Translations under genes and position numbers: made by a program
Part shown: positions 30,917-42,077 of the stretch, one piece after another
Layout of the letters: the number at the start of each line of letters is the position of its first letter
How positions within the stretch are numbered: the stretch's first letter is position 1
Notes under the pieces: generated by a model
What the model was told of the DNA's origin: nothing
Seen by the model: the letters and a program-made list of their open reading frames with translations, nothing else
Databases searched by the model: none
NCBI RefSeq assembly: GCF_026914185.1
Contig: NC_070558.1
Span: 4,154,001-4,218,000 of the forward strand
Direction: 5' to 3'
From: Puccinia triticina
Taxonomy: Eukaryota > Basidiomycota > Pucciniomycetes > Pucciniales > Pucciniaceae
Length of the DNA: 64,000 bases

Positions 30917-31330
30917 CCGTCCTGTGATATCTCCACCTCAATGTACGCGCGTACATTAGGGTGACAATTAGCAAAGTGCAAAAAAGTTCACTTGCATGTG
31001 CAAATGTGGATTTTGAAAAGCAAAAGCAAAAAAAAAATCACACAATCATTTTTGTGAAGAGGCCAGGATATGTGGCCAAACTGGGGTGGCACTGCAATCC
31101 AACCTTGACTTACCTCAGACTTTCACCCCAATACAATAGTTTATCAACATTTTTTTAGCCAAATTCAAATTAATTACAGCATTTCCAATAAAATGGGTTT
31201 CACTAATTTTACTGCAACATTACCACATTCCAAAATTCTAAACCCAATAATACCAAGTTGACTTTTACTATAATTTTGTACATGAGGGCATATAATGTGA
31301 ATTACAAGAAACTCATTTTTTTCGGACTTA
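30917..31330. other. Intergenic sequence
   Basis: It contains a palindrome, CACCTCAATGTACGCGCGTACATTAGGGTG, near 30935-30964, similar to the one near 28840. Otherwise AT-rich and without genes. Confidence 0.45.
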
Positions 31331-32892
31331 CTTCGCGCACTGCGGAAAACTCTTTGCGCACTGTGGGGGTTGTTGTCCTGACGTCCAGCCCCCAGTGCGC
31401 GCTTCTGCCACGGCTCTTCGCGCACTGCATTTTCCCCCAAAAAATTGGCTTGGATTTCTTGAGATATTTTTTGATGAATCAATAGAATGGCTTTTTATGA
31501 TCCCCCCAAAAAATAATCAAGTCATTTAGGGGTCTCCTTGAGCCTAGAGAAAATTGACATGAAAAAATCATATTTTGACGCAACAAGCATTTAAAAAGCC
31601 ACTTCCTGCGACCCAGTAGCCACAAAAACTTCACAGTACGATAGTGCATGTGCAATTTCACAGCCTGATAATTTTCAGAATTTTCACCAGCTTTCCTGTA
31701 GCTCAAATAGGTATTGCGTTTATTATTTTGCGTATATGTATAAATTTTTTGTTACACACACCAAAGGCACAAAATTTTGAGAGCACGGAGAAATATGCTT
31801 CAAATTGATTTCCTGAAATTCCTAGCAATAGTGTGTCATTATAAAATGGAATATAAGGGGTGCACAGCAGGCTTAGTAGGAAAATTACTGCTAGCTGTAT
31901 AGCCTTTTTGTTACACACCCAAACAGTCCCAAAATTTCAGAAATGTTTTCATTGTGGATATTCTCCGCGCCATAAATTTCTTGGCAATATTGTGTCATGA
32001 TAACATGAAATGTAGTGAGGCGGGCTTAGTAGGAAAATGCCTGCTAACTTATCTCATGTTTTAATGACACACTATTGCTAAGAGCTTTATGGCGCGGAGA
32101 ATATGCCAAATTGAAACATTCCTGAAAATTTCAGACTTTTTCAGCGCGTAACAAAAAATATATACATGTAGCAGCCATTTTCCTACTAAGCCCGCCGCGC
32201 ACCCCTTATATCTCATGTTATCATGACACACTATTGCCAAGAAATTTATGGCGCGGAGAATATCAACAATGAAAACATTTCTGAAATTTTGGGACTGTTT
32301 GGGTGTGTAACAAAAAAGCTATACAGTTAGCAGTAATTTTCCTACTAAGCCTGCCGCGCACCCCTTAATATATCTCATTTTATAATGACAAAATATTGCT
32401 AGGAATTTCAGGAAATTAATTTGAAGCATATTTCTCTGTGCTCTCAAAATTTTGTGCCTTTGGTGTGTGTAACAAAAAAGTTATACATATACGCAAAATA
32501 ATAAACGCAATACCTATTTGAGCTACAGGAAAGCTGGTGAAAATTCTGAAAATTATCAGGCTGTGAAATTGCACATTTTCTATTGTACTGTGAAGGTTTT
32601 GTGGCTACTGGGTCGCAGGAAGTGGCTTTTTAAATGCTTGTTGCGTTGAAATATGATTTTTTCATGTCAATTTTCTCTAGGCTCAAGGAGACCCCTAAAT
32701 GACTTGATTATTTTTTGGGGGGATCATAAAAAGCCATTCTATTGATTCATCAAAAAATATCTCAAGAAATCCAAGCCAATTTTTTGGGGGAAAATGCAGT
32801 GCGCGAAGAGCCGTGGCAGAAGCACGCACTGGGGGCTGGACGTCAGGATGACGACCCCCACAGTGCGCAAAGAGTTTTCCGCAGTGCGCGAA
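31331..32892. repeat. 1.56 kb near-perfect palindrome (foldback element)
   Basis: The left arm 31331 to about 32110 is the inverse of the right arm about 32112-32892. The outer ends are TCGCGCACTGCGGAAAACTC and its complement. The next blocks (CCCCCAGTGCG.GCTTCTGCC, TAGGGGTCTCCTTGAGCC, GTTACACACACCAAAGGCAC) occur in mirrored order in both arms. The centre has shorter repeats of CCTACTAAGCC.GCCGCGCACCCC and GACACACTATTGCNAAG. No protein is encoded. The ends belong to the GCGCACTG family of 10270-11080. Confidence 0.85.
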
Positions 32893-32938
32893 TAATGAGC
32901 ACATTAGAGACCAACAAGACGTTACTCACCTCTTTTTT

Positions 32939-34876
32939 ATGGCTTTTTCTAAAGAATTACAGAAGTCGATCAAACACGAAATGGTCAAGCAAGACCTGAT
33001 TCCCTATGGCAAGGATGGTTATCCCAAGACTCCCCACCTAGAAGATTTGATGGATGTGGCTGAGGATGAAGTCCGAGCTGCAGCAGAAAAGACGTTTGTA
33101 GGAAGCGGGTTCAGTGAAGCCAATTGAGCAATGCAGAAGAAGTTGGACAAGAAAAAAGGTGACAGCAAGAAGCGTGAGAAAATGGTTGAAGAAAACCCAC
33201 CTGAGGTGCTTCAAAAGCAGGTTGACAGTTTGGCAAAAGCAATTGATGCTCTAACTGGCAAGTTAACAAACCCACCCAAGGCGGAATACTCTTGCGGAAA
33301 CAAACGACCAAGTGGACGTCTCTACAAAGCTTGACCTTGTGCTTACTGCCATCAAGAAGGTCATCCAACATCCATGTGTTATGAAGCACAGAAAGATGAA
33401 AGAGAAGGCTTAGTAAAACGGGAGGGAAAAAACTTCTGCTTACCTAATGGGGATAAAATTCCTTGGAATCCCTCCAGACCCATTCGAACGGTGGTAGCTG
33501 CGGACTCCGCGAAACCTAAAACCCAAGTCAACGCAGCATTCAGAACCAATCACCCGGCTGTGTTTTCAATCAACAGCGAAGAAACTCAGCAAGAATCCAA
33601 CTGTACCTCTTCAATGCACAAAATTGACTGGGAACCACCACGACTGGGATCGGCAAACTTTGAAAAAATGGAAATTGAAGCAAATGTGGCGACAACTAGA
33701 GCAGAAGCGCTCCGTGGACGACGAAAACCCCCTGCACAAGCGGATGACTCAGCAATGGACGTGGACCCAGAAGACGGACCAGAAGAGGTTATTCAAGAAG
33801 TACCGGCAACCAGGAAGACGCCAGGACAGATCTTGGACCCTAATAAGAAAGCAGCTCTCACAAAAGGGGAAAAATCAGCGGAAGCGGCCTTAGTCATGGA
33901 ATTGGAAAACTTGAAGATACCAACCACATTTTCTCAACTTACGGCAATCTCCCCAACTTACGCTCAAGAAGTTATCAACAAACTTCAAACTCGAATTCCA
34001 GGGTACAAAACTTCTGCAATGTCATACAAGAACGGAAAAAAATCAGATCCTAAAGTTTCAGCTTCGATGTTACTCAGCCAAGAGGAAGAAGACTCGGAAT
34101 ATAACTGTTACTACAGTTGTGCCTTGGGATTTATCAACACTAAAATCTCCGGACAAAAATTACCATTCATGGTGGATTCAGGATCAATGGTGAACGTAAT
34201 CCCCAGCCAGGCGGCAATTGATCTAGATCTAGAAGTAGTCAAAGTAGAAATTCCAATGAGAGGCATCGGCGGGGAAAGATGTGATATCAAAGGAGTAGTG
34301 GAAAACTGCACCCTTGGAATTGGGCGATTCTCTGGACCCGTACACCTCTTTGTTTCACCTCAAGCTCAAGAATGTATCCTCGGACAACCTTTCCTTTTCG
34401 ACTACGACTGCACGTTGGACTATCCAGGCTCAGGCGAATTTCTATCTTTTCAAGGCAACAGCGGACGAAGGATTACGGTACCAATCGCTAAAGTAGGACA
34501 AGGACGAGGATGGAATCAATTGAAAAATTTAGGACAAAACCCCACACAATTGGCGCAAACAACAGCTCACATGACTCAGCACCCGAATCAGTCACGCTTC
34601 TTGAACGACACCGACTCCATCAAAATTCGATCTAAAATATCAAAGAAGCTGGGATGGGTTAAGAACATGTGCCTGCGTCTCAGGAAAAAACCGGAAAAGG
34701 AGAAAAACATACCTCAGATCACAATTCAACCTCCGACTTTGGACAAAGATTTACAAATCAATAGTTTACTAGTCACCGGACTAGGGGCCTCAGCGCAGCA
34801 AGATCTCTGTAAAAATTGGAAAGAAGATAACTTGTGGTGTATGACTAAATACAAACCGGTTGCCAAGAAAGTTTGA
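32939..34876 (+). pseudogene. E2 Gag (partial) and protease
   Basis: The frame stays open across the region except for TGA codons at 33125, 33332 and 34874. Homology to E1 Gag begins upstream of the listed ATG (from about 32897), so this ATG is internal. The zinc knuckle CAYCHQEGHPTSMC directly follows the second TGA. The protease has MVDSGSMVNVIPS (near 34170) and ECILGQPFLFDY. The third TGA lies in the linker between protease and reverse transcriptase (KYKPVAKKV, stop, PINQ). E1 has no stop at that position. Confidence 0.85.
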
Positions 34877-34891
34877 CCTATCAACCAAGCT

Positions 34892-36412
34892 ATGCCACAG
34901 TCAATTAATCCATCTCTTCAACGACCTACCTTATCACGAGATCCTTATAAAACACCTCTAATACCAAATCCACCGGAGTTTCAACCTACAGCAAAAATAA
35001 CCGAAGAACGTCTGAAAGTCATCAATTTTGGACCTGAAGGTTGGCTCTGGCCAGAGGAAATAAAATTATTTAAACATCTCATTACTATCCGACAAAATGC
35101 CTTAGCATTTTGCCCGGCGGAACGTGGACTGTTGAAACACTCCTATGGCTTACCCTATGTCATACCAGTGGTAGAACATACTCCATGGCAGAAGAAACCA
35201 ATACCTATTCCGGCAGCAATTAAAGAAGAATACACGGAATTAGTACGCGAACGAATTAGGACCGGACTTTACAAACCATCAACCTCAAGCTATTCAAGTC
35301 CAGTATTTTGTGTTGCCAAACACAACGGGAAACTCAGAATTGTACACGATCTACAAGAAATGAACAAAGTAACGATTAAAGATGCTGGCTTACCTCCTGC
35401 GACGGAAGAATTCATTGAATCCTTTGCTGGGAGAGCTTGCTATGGACTCGGTGATATCATGGGAGGATACAACGAACGGGAATTAGCGGACGAATCAAGG
35501 CCTCTCACAACTTTTGACACTCCATTGGGACAATTTCAACTCACTCGATTACCTCAAGGCGCAACGAATTCAGTGGCGGTGTACCAGGCCCAGATGATGT
35601 GGATTCTGCAAGACGAGATTCCAGAACATGTGGGGGTATTCATTGACGACGGAGGCATCAAAGGACCAAGATCAACCTACGGCGGACAAACTCTGGAGGA
35701 AAATCCTGGGATTCAAAAATTTATCTGGGAATACGCTCAAACACTCGAACGCATATTGTTTAGAGTAGAAGAAGCAGGACTCACAGTTTCTGGGAAGAAG
35801 TTTTCTTGTTGTGTTCCGGCTCTGGATATTGTTGGACACGTGGTCTCGCAGATTGGACGACAAGTTTCTACACAAAAGAAAAACAAGATATTAACCTGGC
35901 CTACCCCTTCGAATGTCACGGAACTTCGCGGATTTCTTGGAATAATCACCTACGTACGAATATTTATTGAAAACCTGTCAGAAAAGGCAGCACCTTTACA
36001 ACAGCTCACCAGGAAGGACGCCGAATGGATTTGGACGGATAAATGCAATCAAGCTTTCAAGCAGCTCAAGGAAATAATCGGCAAAGACATTGTACTCAAA
36101 AGCATTGATTACTCGGCGGACGCAGGGTTGATTAAACTGGCGGTTGACTCGAGCTTCATAGCGGCAGGCGCGGTGTTGATGCAACAAGAACTCAAGACTG
36201 GATGGGATCAACCTATACTGTATGAATCAATAGTATTTTCACCAGTGGAATCACGATACTCTCAGCCTAAGTTGGAGTTGTGCGGAGTAGCTAGGGTTTT
36301 AAAGAAGTTACAGATCTATCTCTGGGGCCAACACTTTGAACTCCAAGTGGATGCCAAGTCATTAATTCAAATGATAAACTCCCCATCGCTGCCCAACGCA
36401 CCTATGACTTGA
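34892..36412 (+). CDS. E2 reverse transcriptase and RNase H
   Basis: A 506-codon frame in the same phase as gag. LRIVHDLQEMNKVTIKDAG, TTFDTPLGQFQLTRLPQGAT and the active site FIDDGG mark the reverse transcriptase. GFLGIITYVRIF and RKDAEWIW are connection motifs missing from E1. LAVDSSFIAAGAVL is the RNase H core. It ends with TGA after NAPMT, where E1 reads NAPMTGWVAF. The ATG used here is not necessarily a real start because the frame is open upstream to 34877. Confidence 0.9.
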   Translation: MPQSINPSLQRPTLSRDPYKTPLIPNPPEFQPTAKITEERLKVINFGPEGWLWPEEIKLFKHLITIRQNALAFCPAERGLLKHSYGLPYVIPVVEHTPWQKKPIPIPAAIKEEYTELVRERIRTGLYKPSTSSYSSPVFCVAKHNGKLRIVHDLQEMNKVTIKDAGLPPATEEFIESFAGRACYGLGDIMGGYNERELADESRPLTTFDTPLGQFQLTRLPQGATNSVAVYQAQMMWILQDEIPEHVGVFIDDGGIKGPRSTYGGQTLEENPGIQKFIWEYAQTLERILFRVEEAGLTVSGKKFSCCVPALDIVGHVVSQIGRQVSTQKKNKILTWPTPSNVTELRGFLGIITYVRIFIENLSEKAAPLQQLTRKDAEWIWTDKCNQAFKQLKEIIGKDIVLKSIDYSADAGLIKLAVDSSFIAAGAVLMQQELKTGWDQPILYESIVFSPVESRYSQPKLELCGVARVLKKLQIYLWGQHFELQVDAKSLIQMINSPSLPNAPMT

Positions 36413-37984
36413 TGGGTATCTTTTATTCAGCTATTTTCTTACGACATAGTTCATAAACCTGGGAAAACTTTCACACTACCAGATGGGCTTTCAAGACGCA
36501 CTATTTCTAGCGACAAAAAGGAATTCTACAAGGACCGGGATGACTTTGACAAGGAGGAACCTCTGATCAAACCTTGTTACACTTTCAGAATTTGCACTCA
36601 ATCAACAGTTCTAGAGCTCAAGGAATGGGAGTCTCCAGGATATTGGAGGAACCTTCGACACTACCTGGAAACCTTGGAACCACCGGACGGAATGGACAAA
36701 GTGGATTTTGCAAAATTACGACGGAACTCAGCTAAATTCTTCAGTAGCGATGGACGACTCATGAGAAAACACTCACCCTCTCCACAAATAGTAATCTCCA
36801 AGGATACCTATCAAGAAAAATTACTCCGGCAGGTTCACGAAGAACTGGGGCACTGTGGAATAGAAGAAACTTATCAGCGATTGGTAACTTGGTTTTGGTG
36901 GCCCAGCCTGAAGAAGAAGGTCAAGAACTGGGTTCAGAGCTGTGAAGCTTGTCAAAAGCGGGATCCAACGGTACCTAGGGAAATTCGAAATCCAACTGGG
37001 GATAGCTACATCTTCGGACGAGTGGCTCTGGACGCATGCCACATCAAAGCTGGACAATACAAATATCTTATCGTGGCACGGGACGACTTATCTGGATGGG
37101 TTGAGGCCGCCCCTCTGGTGAAACTTACTGCAATTAATGTAGCCAAGTTTCTTTTGGAAAACTGGGTCTACAGGTATGGTTCAATCAAGACAGTCACAGT
37201 GGATAACGGCGCAGAATTTAAAGAAGACTTCATTGAAGCTGTGAAAAGTATTGGAGCAACGCTGAAACCTACAACACCTTACCACCCGGAGGCAAATGGA
37301 ATGATTGAACGTGGACATCGACCCATCAAGGATGCTCTGGTCAAAATGTGTGGCAAATCTGGCGGGAAATGGCAAGAGTACCTTCCACTAGTTTTATTTT
37401 CAGACAGAATCTCAACAAAACAGACCATCGGACGAACTCCCTATGAACTTGTATTTGGACAACTGCCGGTTTTGCCAGTGGATTTGGAAATGGACACCTA
37501 TTTAGGAATAGATTGGTTAGCAATCAAAACTAAGGAACAACTTTTGGAAGCTCGGGCGATGCAACTCGAACAACGGGAAGAAATTCTGGAAGAAGCTCAC
37601 ACCAAGATGATGAAAGCCAGAGAAGCTTCTGTCCGGTATTGGGATAGGAAAATGGCGGCACGATTACGACGACCCTTGGATTCTGGCGAACTAGTTCTCA
37701 TCTACAATAAAAGTTTGGAAGATCAGTGGGGAAAATTATTTTCAAACCGCTGGAATGGTCCCTTTAGGATCAAGAAACAACTACCTAAAGGATCTTACTC
37801 ACTAGAAGAGTTGGATGGAACAGAGCTCCACCAAAATTATGCGGCATCTCACATCAAACAATTTTACCCTCGTGGGCGGCCTTTGGATCAAGTTATTAAT
37901 GATGAACAAGATCCTGAGCTCAACAGTCAAGATGAAGAAAGTTTACATTCTTCTGATGAAGAGGATTTGGATGCTTCTGATTGA
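36413..37984 (+). CDS. E2 integrase
   Basis: It continues the pol frame after the TGA at 36410 (WVSFIQLFSYDIVHKPG, the end of RNase H). The HHCC zinc domain is HEELGHCG...CEACQK. The catalytic core has LDACHIK, TVDNGAEF and GMIERGHR. The C-terminus ends in an acidic Asp/Glu/Ser tail. E1 and E2 integrases are clearly homologous. The final stop is also TGA. All catalytic residues are present. Confidence 0.9.
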   Translation, partial: WVSFIQLFSYDIVHKPGKTFTLPDGLSRRTISSDKKEFYKDRDDFDKEEPLIKPCYTFRICTQSTVLELKEWESPGYWRNLRHYLETLEPPDGMDKVDFAKLRRNSAKFFSSDGRLMRKHSPSPQIVISKDTYQEKLLRQVHEELGHCGIEETYQRLVTWFWWPSLKKKVKNWVQSCEACQKRDPTVPREIRNPTGDSYIFGRVALDACHIKAGQYKYLIVARDDLSGWVEAAPLVKLTAINVAKFLLENWVYRYGSIKTVTVDNGAEFKEDFIEAVKSIGATLKPTTPYHPEANGMIERGHRPIKDALVKMCGKSGGKWQEYLPLVLFSDRISTKQTIGRTPYELVFGQLPVLPVDLEMDTYLGIDWLAIKTKEQLLEARAMQLEQREEILEEAHTKMMKAREASVRYWDRKMAARLRRPLDSGELVLIYNKSLEDQWGKLFSNRWNGPFRIKKQLPKGSYSLEELDGTELHQNYAASHIKQFYPRGRPLDQVINDEQDPELNSQDEESLHSSDEEDLDASD

Positions 37985-38705
37985 GCATGATCTCCTGGGC
38001 ATGAGACTAAACTGTTCAACCTCAAATACTAACCTCAAGAAACAGCTGATAAAACCGTTCTTTCACTTTCTTTTCTCTCAACTTTCTTCTCTTAGAAATC
38101 TTTACCAAGTCAAATTATTGCTAAATCTGAAAAACCATAAAAATCAAAAATCATTATAAACTCATCAAAAACATCAAAGACTCACTTCAAAAATCAACAT
38201 AAAAATACCCTACTCAGAATCTTAAATCTTAGTAGTTTCAATCTTATAAGTTGGGGGAGGTGCTCTCACTTCTCTCATCCTTGAATCTTTTTCCCTTATT
38301 TTCTCTCATCTATGTTATTCTCCCAGTTCTTTCTTTGGCTCTCTCTGCTTCTCTCTCTCAAAGGATCTCAACTCGCACATATAGGTTGGGGACAACCATT
38401 TTTAAGTTGGGGGAGGGGTTTGGAGTAGATTACTAGGACTAAAAATGTTCACTAGAGCAGGAGGGCCAACAAAAGAAGCTACATAAATAATTTTTTTAGG
38501 TTTTAGACTCGTATCTCCAAATTTTTTGATTTTTTTTTGTTGTTATCTATCGATTTTTTTCTGTTTTATACTTTTCTTACCCCTATGAGATGTCCATCAC
38601 CGAAAGAGGCGGCATCTGAAGACGGAACAAAGTCAAAAAAGGCGAACAAAGTCATTAGCTTAAGGACCACGAAAGCCAAAAAACGAAGAAAAAAGAAACA
38701 CGAAC
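37985..38705 (+). other. E2 3' region with two internal polypurine tracts
   Basis: Noncoding. AAGTTGGGGGAGG occurs at 38248-38260 and 38404-38416, and again at 40971-40983 just before the 3' LTR. Confidence 0.7.
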
Positions 38706-39621
38706 TTAGAAAGGAACACAACGCATGGCAGCGCGGTAACGACGAGAGGCGAATCGGAAGAGTTGGACACGGCCGTCTCTCTCCAAAGCATTGGCCGCCG
38801 GGTATTGAGTGAAGTGACCAACCATGGCGGAGGCGAGCTCTTGATAGAAGACAGTGTAAGCTTGCGGGGCGAATCGGTATTGATCGTATTGGCCGAAGTC
38901 GGGGCGGCGGTCAAGTAAAGCTTCAACTTGATGAGGGGCAAGGCGATGGTAGTCGTCCACTTCATAGAACCCGAATGGAATCAGGGAGGGTACCCGAGTT
39001 CGGGTACGAACTTGAGGCTCCACCCAACTGTTGTCATTGGAAGTCCCCGACCCAACGGGCTCATCAGGAACCCGATTCACATACGGGTGATCAGGATCAA
39101 CCCGGGGAGTGCTAGCTCTAGCGGCTGGAGGAGGAGTGAAAGTCGGGTTGATCATGGCTTGATTGGAGATTAAAAACTATTTAGCAGGATTAGTTTCAAG
39201 CTTTTAACGAAAGGGTTCATAAAGAAGGAAACAAAAGGGAACGTACGGGACCGGTACGGGCGCGAGTGCTGCCAGTTGCACGACCACGACCACGACCACG
39301 ACCTCGACCACGAACGCGCCCAGAGGCACAAGCTTGGGCACGACCACCTCGTCGAGAGCGGAGAGGAGGCGCACGATATATGGCATCCTCCGCGCCGCGG
39401 ATGGCGGCTCGAACTTCAGAAGTTGGGGGAGAGAGGCTTCTCCCAAAGATCTCGCGCTCAAGCTGACGGATAGAGCGGCCCACAGGGGCAGGTACAGGCT
39501 GAGCAATGGCCTCGTCAAGGTCCATGCCGGGAGCGGAACTTGGAGGGGCAATGGGTGAAGCATTGGTGTTGATAGGAGCGGAGGAATCAGAGCTGATGGA
39601 AATGGCAGTCGGGTCTTCCAT
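38706..39621 (-). CDS. Antisense two-exon gene inside E2, unknown function
   Basis: Exon 1 is 39621-39247 and exon 2 is 39176-38706. The intron 39177-39246 has donor GTACGT, branch-like ACTAAT and acceptor AAATAG, and it keeps phase 0. The protein would be 281 aa. It has a Ser/Pro/Ala-rich start (MEDPTAISISSDSS), an Arg-Gly run (RVRGRGRGRGRGRATG, often RNA-binding) and a compact C-terminal part with FGFYEVDDYHRL and ASAMVGHFTQYPAA. No family is recognised. A TATA box, TATAAATA, lies about 230 bp upstream. It is transcribed opposite to the retroelement. An element-encoded accessory gene or a captured host g­ene are both possible. Confidence 0.55.
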
Positions 39622-39851
39622 GATCTACTTGAATAAAAGAATAAAGGAGGAGGAAGTTTAGTTGAACCACCCTCCACTACACTAAGTAATAAGTAAGCTA
39701 TGACCTACAGGAGGTATAACAATCGAGGCGGAAAAGTTTTGAAAACGGGATACACGGGATGGGAAAACAAATGGATACGGAGTTGGAGGACGAGGGGGCC
39801 AAGACATATGAAGATGGCTGAGGAGAAGCGGCAATTCGCGGTCGGATCGGG

Positions 39852-39859
39852 TATTTATA
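39852..39859 (-). promoter_or_regulatory. TATA box for the antisense gene
   Basis: GGTATAAATACCC on the minus strand, suitably placed upstream of the ATG at 39621 (leader of about 200 nt if transcription starts ~30 nt downstream). Confidence 0.45.
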
Positions 39860-40984
39860 CCTGTATTCAAAAGCTGGGAAGAACGTTCAAGAAAAGAGAC
39901 CCACCCCAAGGTCTCATTGCTGGCCAATAGCAGGCCATGGTTCGAAGGCCACCACCGGGAAGAGAAGGGGATAGAGCGGGAGTCGAGAGGCTTCAGTTCT
40001 GACCAATAACTGAGCACGGTTGGGGGGCTGAAGCCTTCACGGTACCAGGTGGAAGGCCCACGCATCACGAAATGACCTAAAAAAGATCACAAAGAACAAT
40101 TAGAAGTCAGCTGGTCAGCAAAGTGAGATTAAAGAAAGGAAAGAACTTACTCGGACGACTGGCTAACCACTGGACGATCCGATTGAACCTGTCAGAAGAT
40201 TGGAAGACGGATGCGAAATCGATATCGAGCGGCGAGGATGTAACTGACCGGGCATATGTATATGTATACTTGGTCCGGTCGGATGAAACTACAAAGACCG
40301 GAACGGACAAGCGCGGACGGCGCGGCGCGCAGGCGAAGCGGCCGCAGTTTAGGACATACCAAAACTCGCTTTTTTTTTGGGCAAGCAACGAGTCCCCGGT
40401 GGGGGGGGCTCTGCCCTCGGACGACACTCGAACGAGCCGCAGCCCCGGCTGCGACACTTACACCCCCTGCGAGTCTAGGAAAACACCCGAGTGCATTGAC
40501 GCGCGCCCCGACAAACATACCTTTCCAAGCGGAGCACCAATCACCACGCACCACCCAAAAAGAATACACTCTCACTAGAAAAACACATAAAATACAAACT
40601 CAAAGATAACAAACTAAAGATAGCAGTACCCCTTTCACAATCAATAAAAGGGGGATACTAGGCTACAAAAAGACCAAACTAAAAAAAAAAAAAAAAAAAA
40701 AAAAATCCTACATAATTAAATACATGTCATCAAAACAACCTATAAATCTATTTAAAACAGTCAAAAATAAACACTAAATAAAACAAACAAAACAAATACA
40801 AATACAAATAATCAACATATTTTTTTCTTTCATATTTTTTCTCTTCATCTATCAACTCATCAAACCTACAAACTCAAACACGGACATCAACAAATTTCAA
40901 CAGAACTCGACATCAAAATAAAATCAAACATAAGTAAACCTCACAATGAAATTGTCTGGGGACAGACAATAAGTTGGGGGAGGA
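39860..40984. other. E2 3' untranslated region
   Basis: No conserved protein. It has a 25-bp A tract at 40681-40705, AT-rich low complexity up to 40960, and the polypurine tract 40971-40983 next to the LTR. Confidence 0.55.
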
Positions 40985-42077
40985 TGTGGTATGCTTTATG
41001 GTATCCCATATGCCAAAATCAAAATTTTCTGCTTTTCTTTCTTATTTCTATTAGTTTCACTCTTAATCTCCCTTTTCCTCTTAGAAATCACTTAATAATC
41101 CTCAATATTCAGCTTCTTGGGACAAATTTACCCCTAGTCTTGCTTTACAGAACACTCATAATGGTACTCATTCAGAAGTTACATACTCTTACACACTCAC
41201 AACACCCCTTACAACCTCAAACAGTTACACAATCCACATTTACAACACTTAGTTACACACACGGTTACATAGATAGCTACATACATACTTACACACAGCT
41301 GCATCATCACTTACATACATGCAGTGTACACATGCAGGCACACATGCAGGTGCTAGCTGCATGTAATAGCTGCATGCAATAGCTGCATGCGCTAGTGGAT
41401 TTTTGTTGCATAACAACAGCAGGTGACCTGGTTACAGCATGACTACACTAACATCCAGTCCTGACCAATCACACCTCCTGATTCAGCCTGCAGGTCATAA
41501 CCCATAATCACCTGTACAGTCCTGACCAATCACATTCACCCATTCAACATATGTACTAGCCAAAAACCCTCATGTACCTAGCTAAGATCTCTCATGTGGA
41601 GCTCCTCTGGAGCTAAAATCCCTCACCATTGTCTATAAAAGGAGGCTCTCCTCCCCTGTTGTAACTTCCCCCCAGCAGACTACCTGCACTCAGTTTCCCC
41701 TATAACAAAGTACACAACTGCTCACTCCACAATATATCAGTCACCCTATATTTTGGTTTTACACACATTACAAAACACTTACATACGAAATAACAACTCT
41801 ACACAACACTCAAATTACATAACACAAACCTCTGAGGGGTCCTCTTTGACCAACTATCACCTGGTTGAAGTCCAGACTCCTCACTCATAACACATTTTAG
41901 CAACTTCATCGCACCCACTTTATAACAACAGTTATCTTTAGATAACACTCCACTATCACTACATTAAAACTGCCAATCTGAGATTGGTGGGCTTGTTTAA
42001 GTGTCTAGTGAACCAGGAAAGGCAGAGGTTTCCTCATACATCCCTTTCCGCACTCAGGAACACTTTTGAGCTTTACA
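40985..42077 (+). repeat. E2 3' LTR
   Basis: TGTGGTATGCTTTATGG...GAGCTTTACA, 1093 bp. Preceded by the polypurine tract AAGTTGGGGGAGGA. Related solo LTRs lie at 12909-13820 and 28924-30916. A TATA-like CTATAAAAGGAG lies near 41632. Confidence 0.88.

Larger units (their letters stand above)
32897..42077 (+). mobile_element. Ty3/Gypsy element E2 (5'-truncated, plus strand)
   Basis: Gag homology begins right at the edge of the palindrome. The E1 counterpart of the first residues (EHIRDQQ...) is about residue 140 of Gag. The N-terminal part of Gag, the primer site and the 5' LTR are therefore missing. It continues through protease, reverse transcriptase, RNase H and integrase, a 3 kb region with an antisense gene, a polypurine tract (AAGTTGGGGGAGG) and the 3' LTR. 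Confidence 0.88.

Noticed and set aside
39266..39558. Plus-strand ORFs opposite the antisense gene (HDHDHDHDL and RPRPRPRPR repeats)
   Set aside because: Shadows of the RG-coding repeat of the minus-strand exon.
40190..40560. Possible tRNA-derived SINE on the minus strand (GTTCGAGT-like box)
   Set aside because: No convincing A box or tRNA fold; the poly(A) run nearby is on the other strand.
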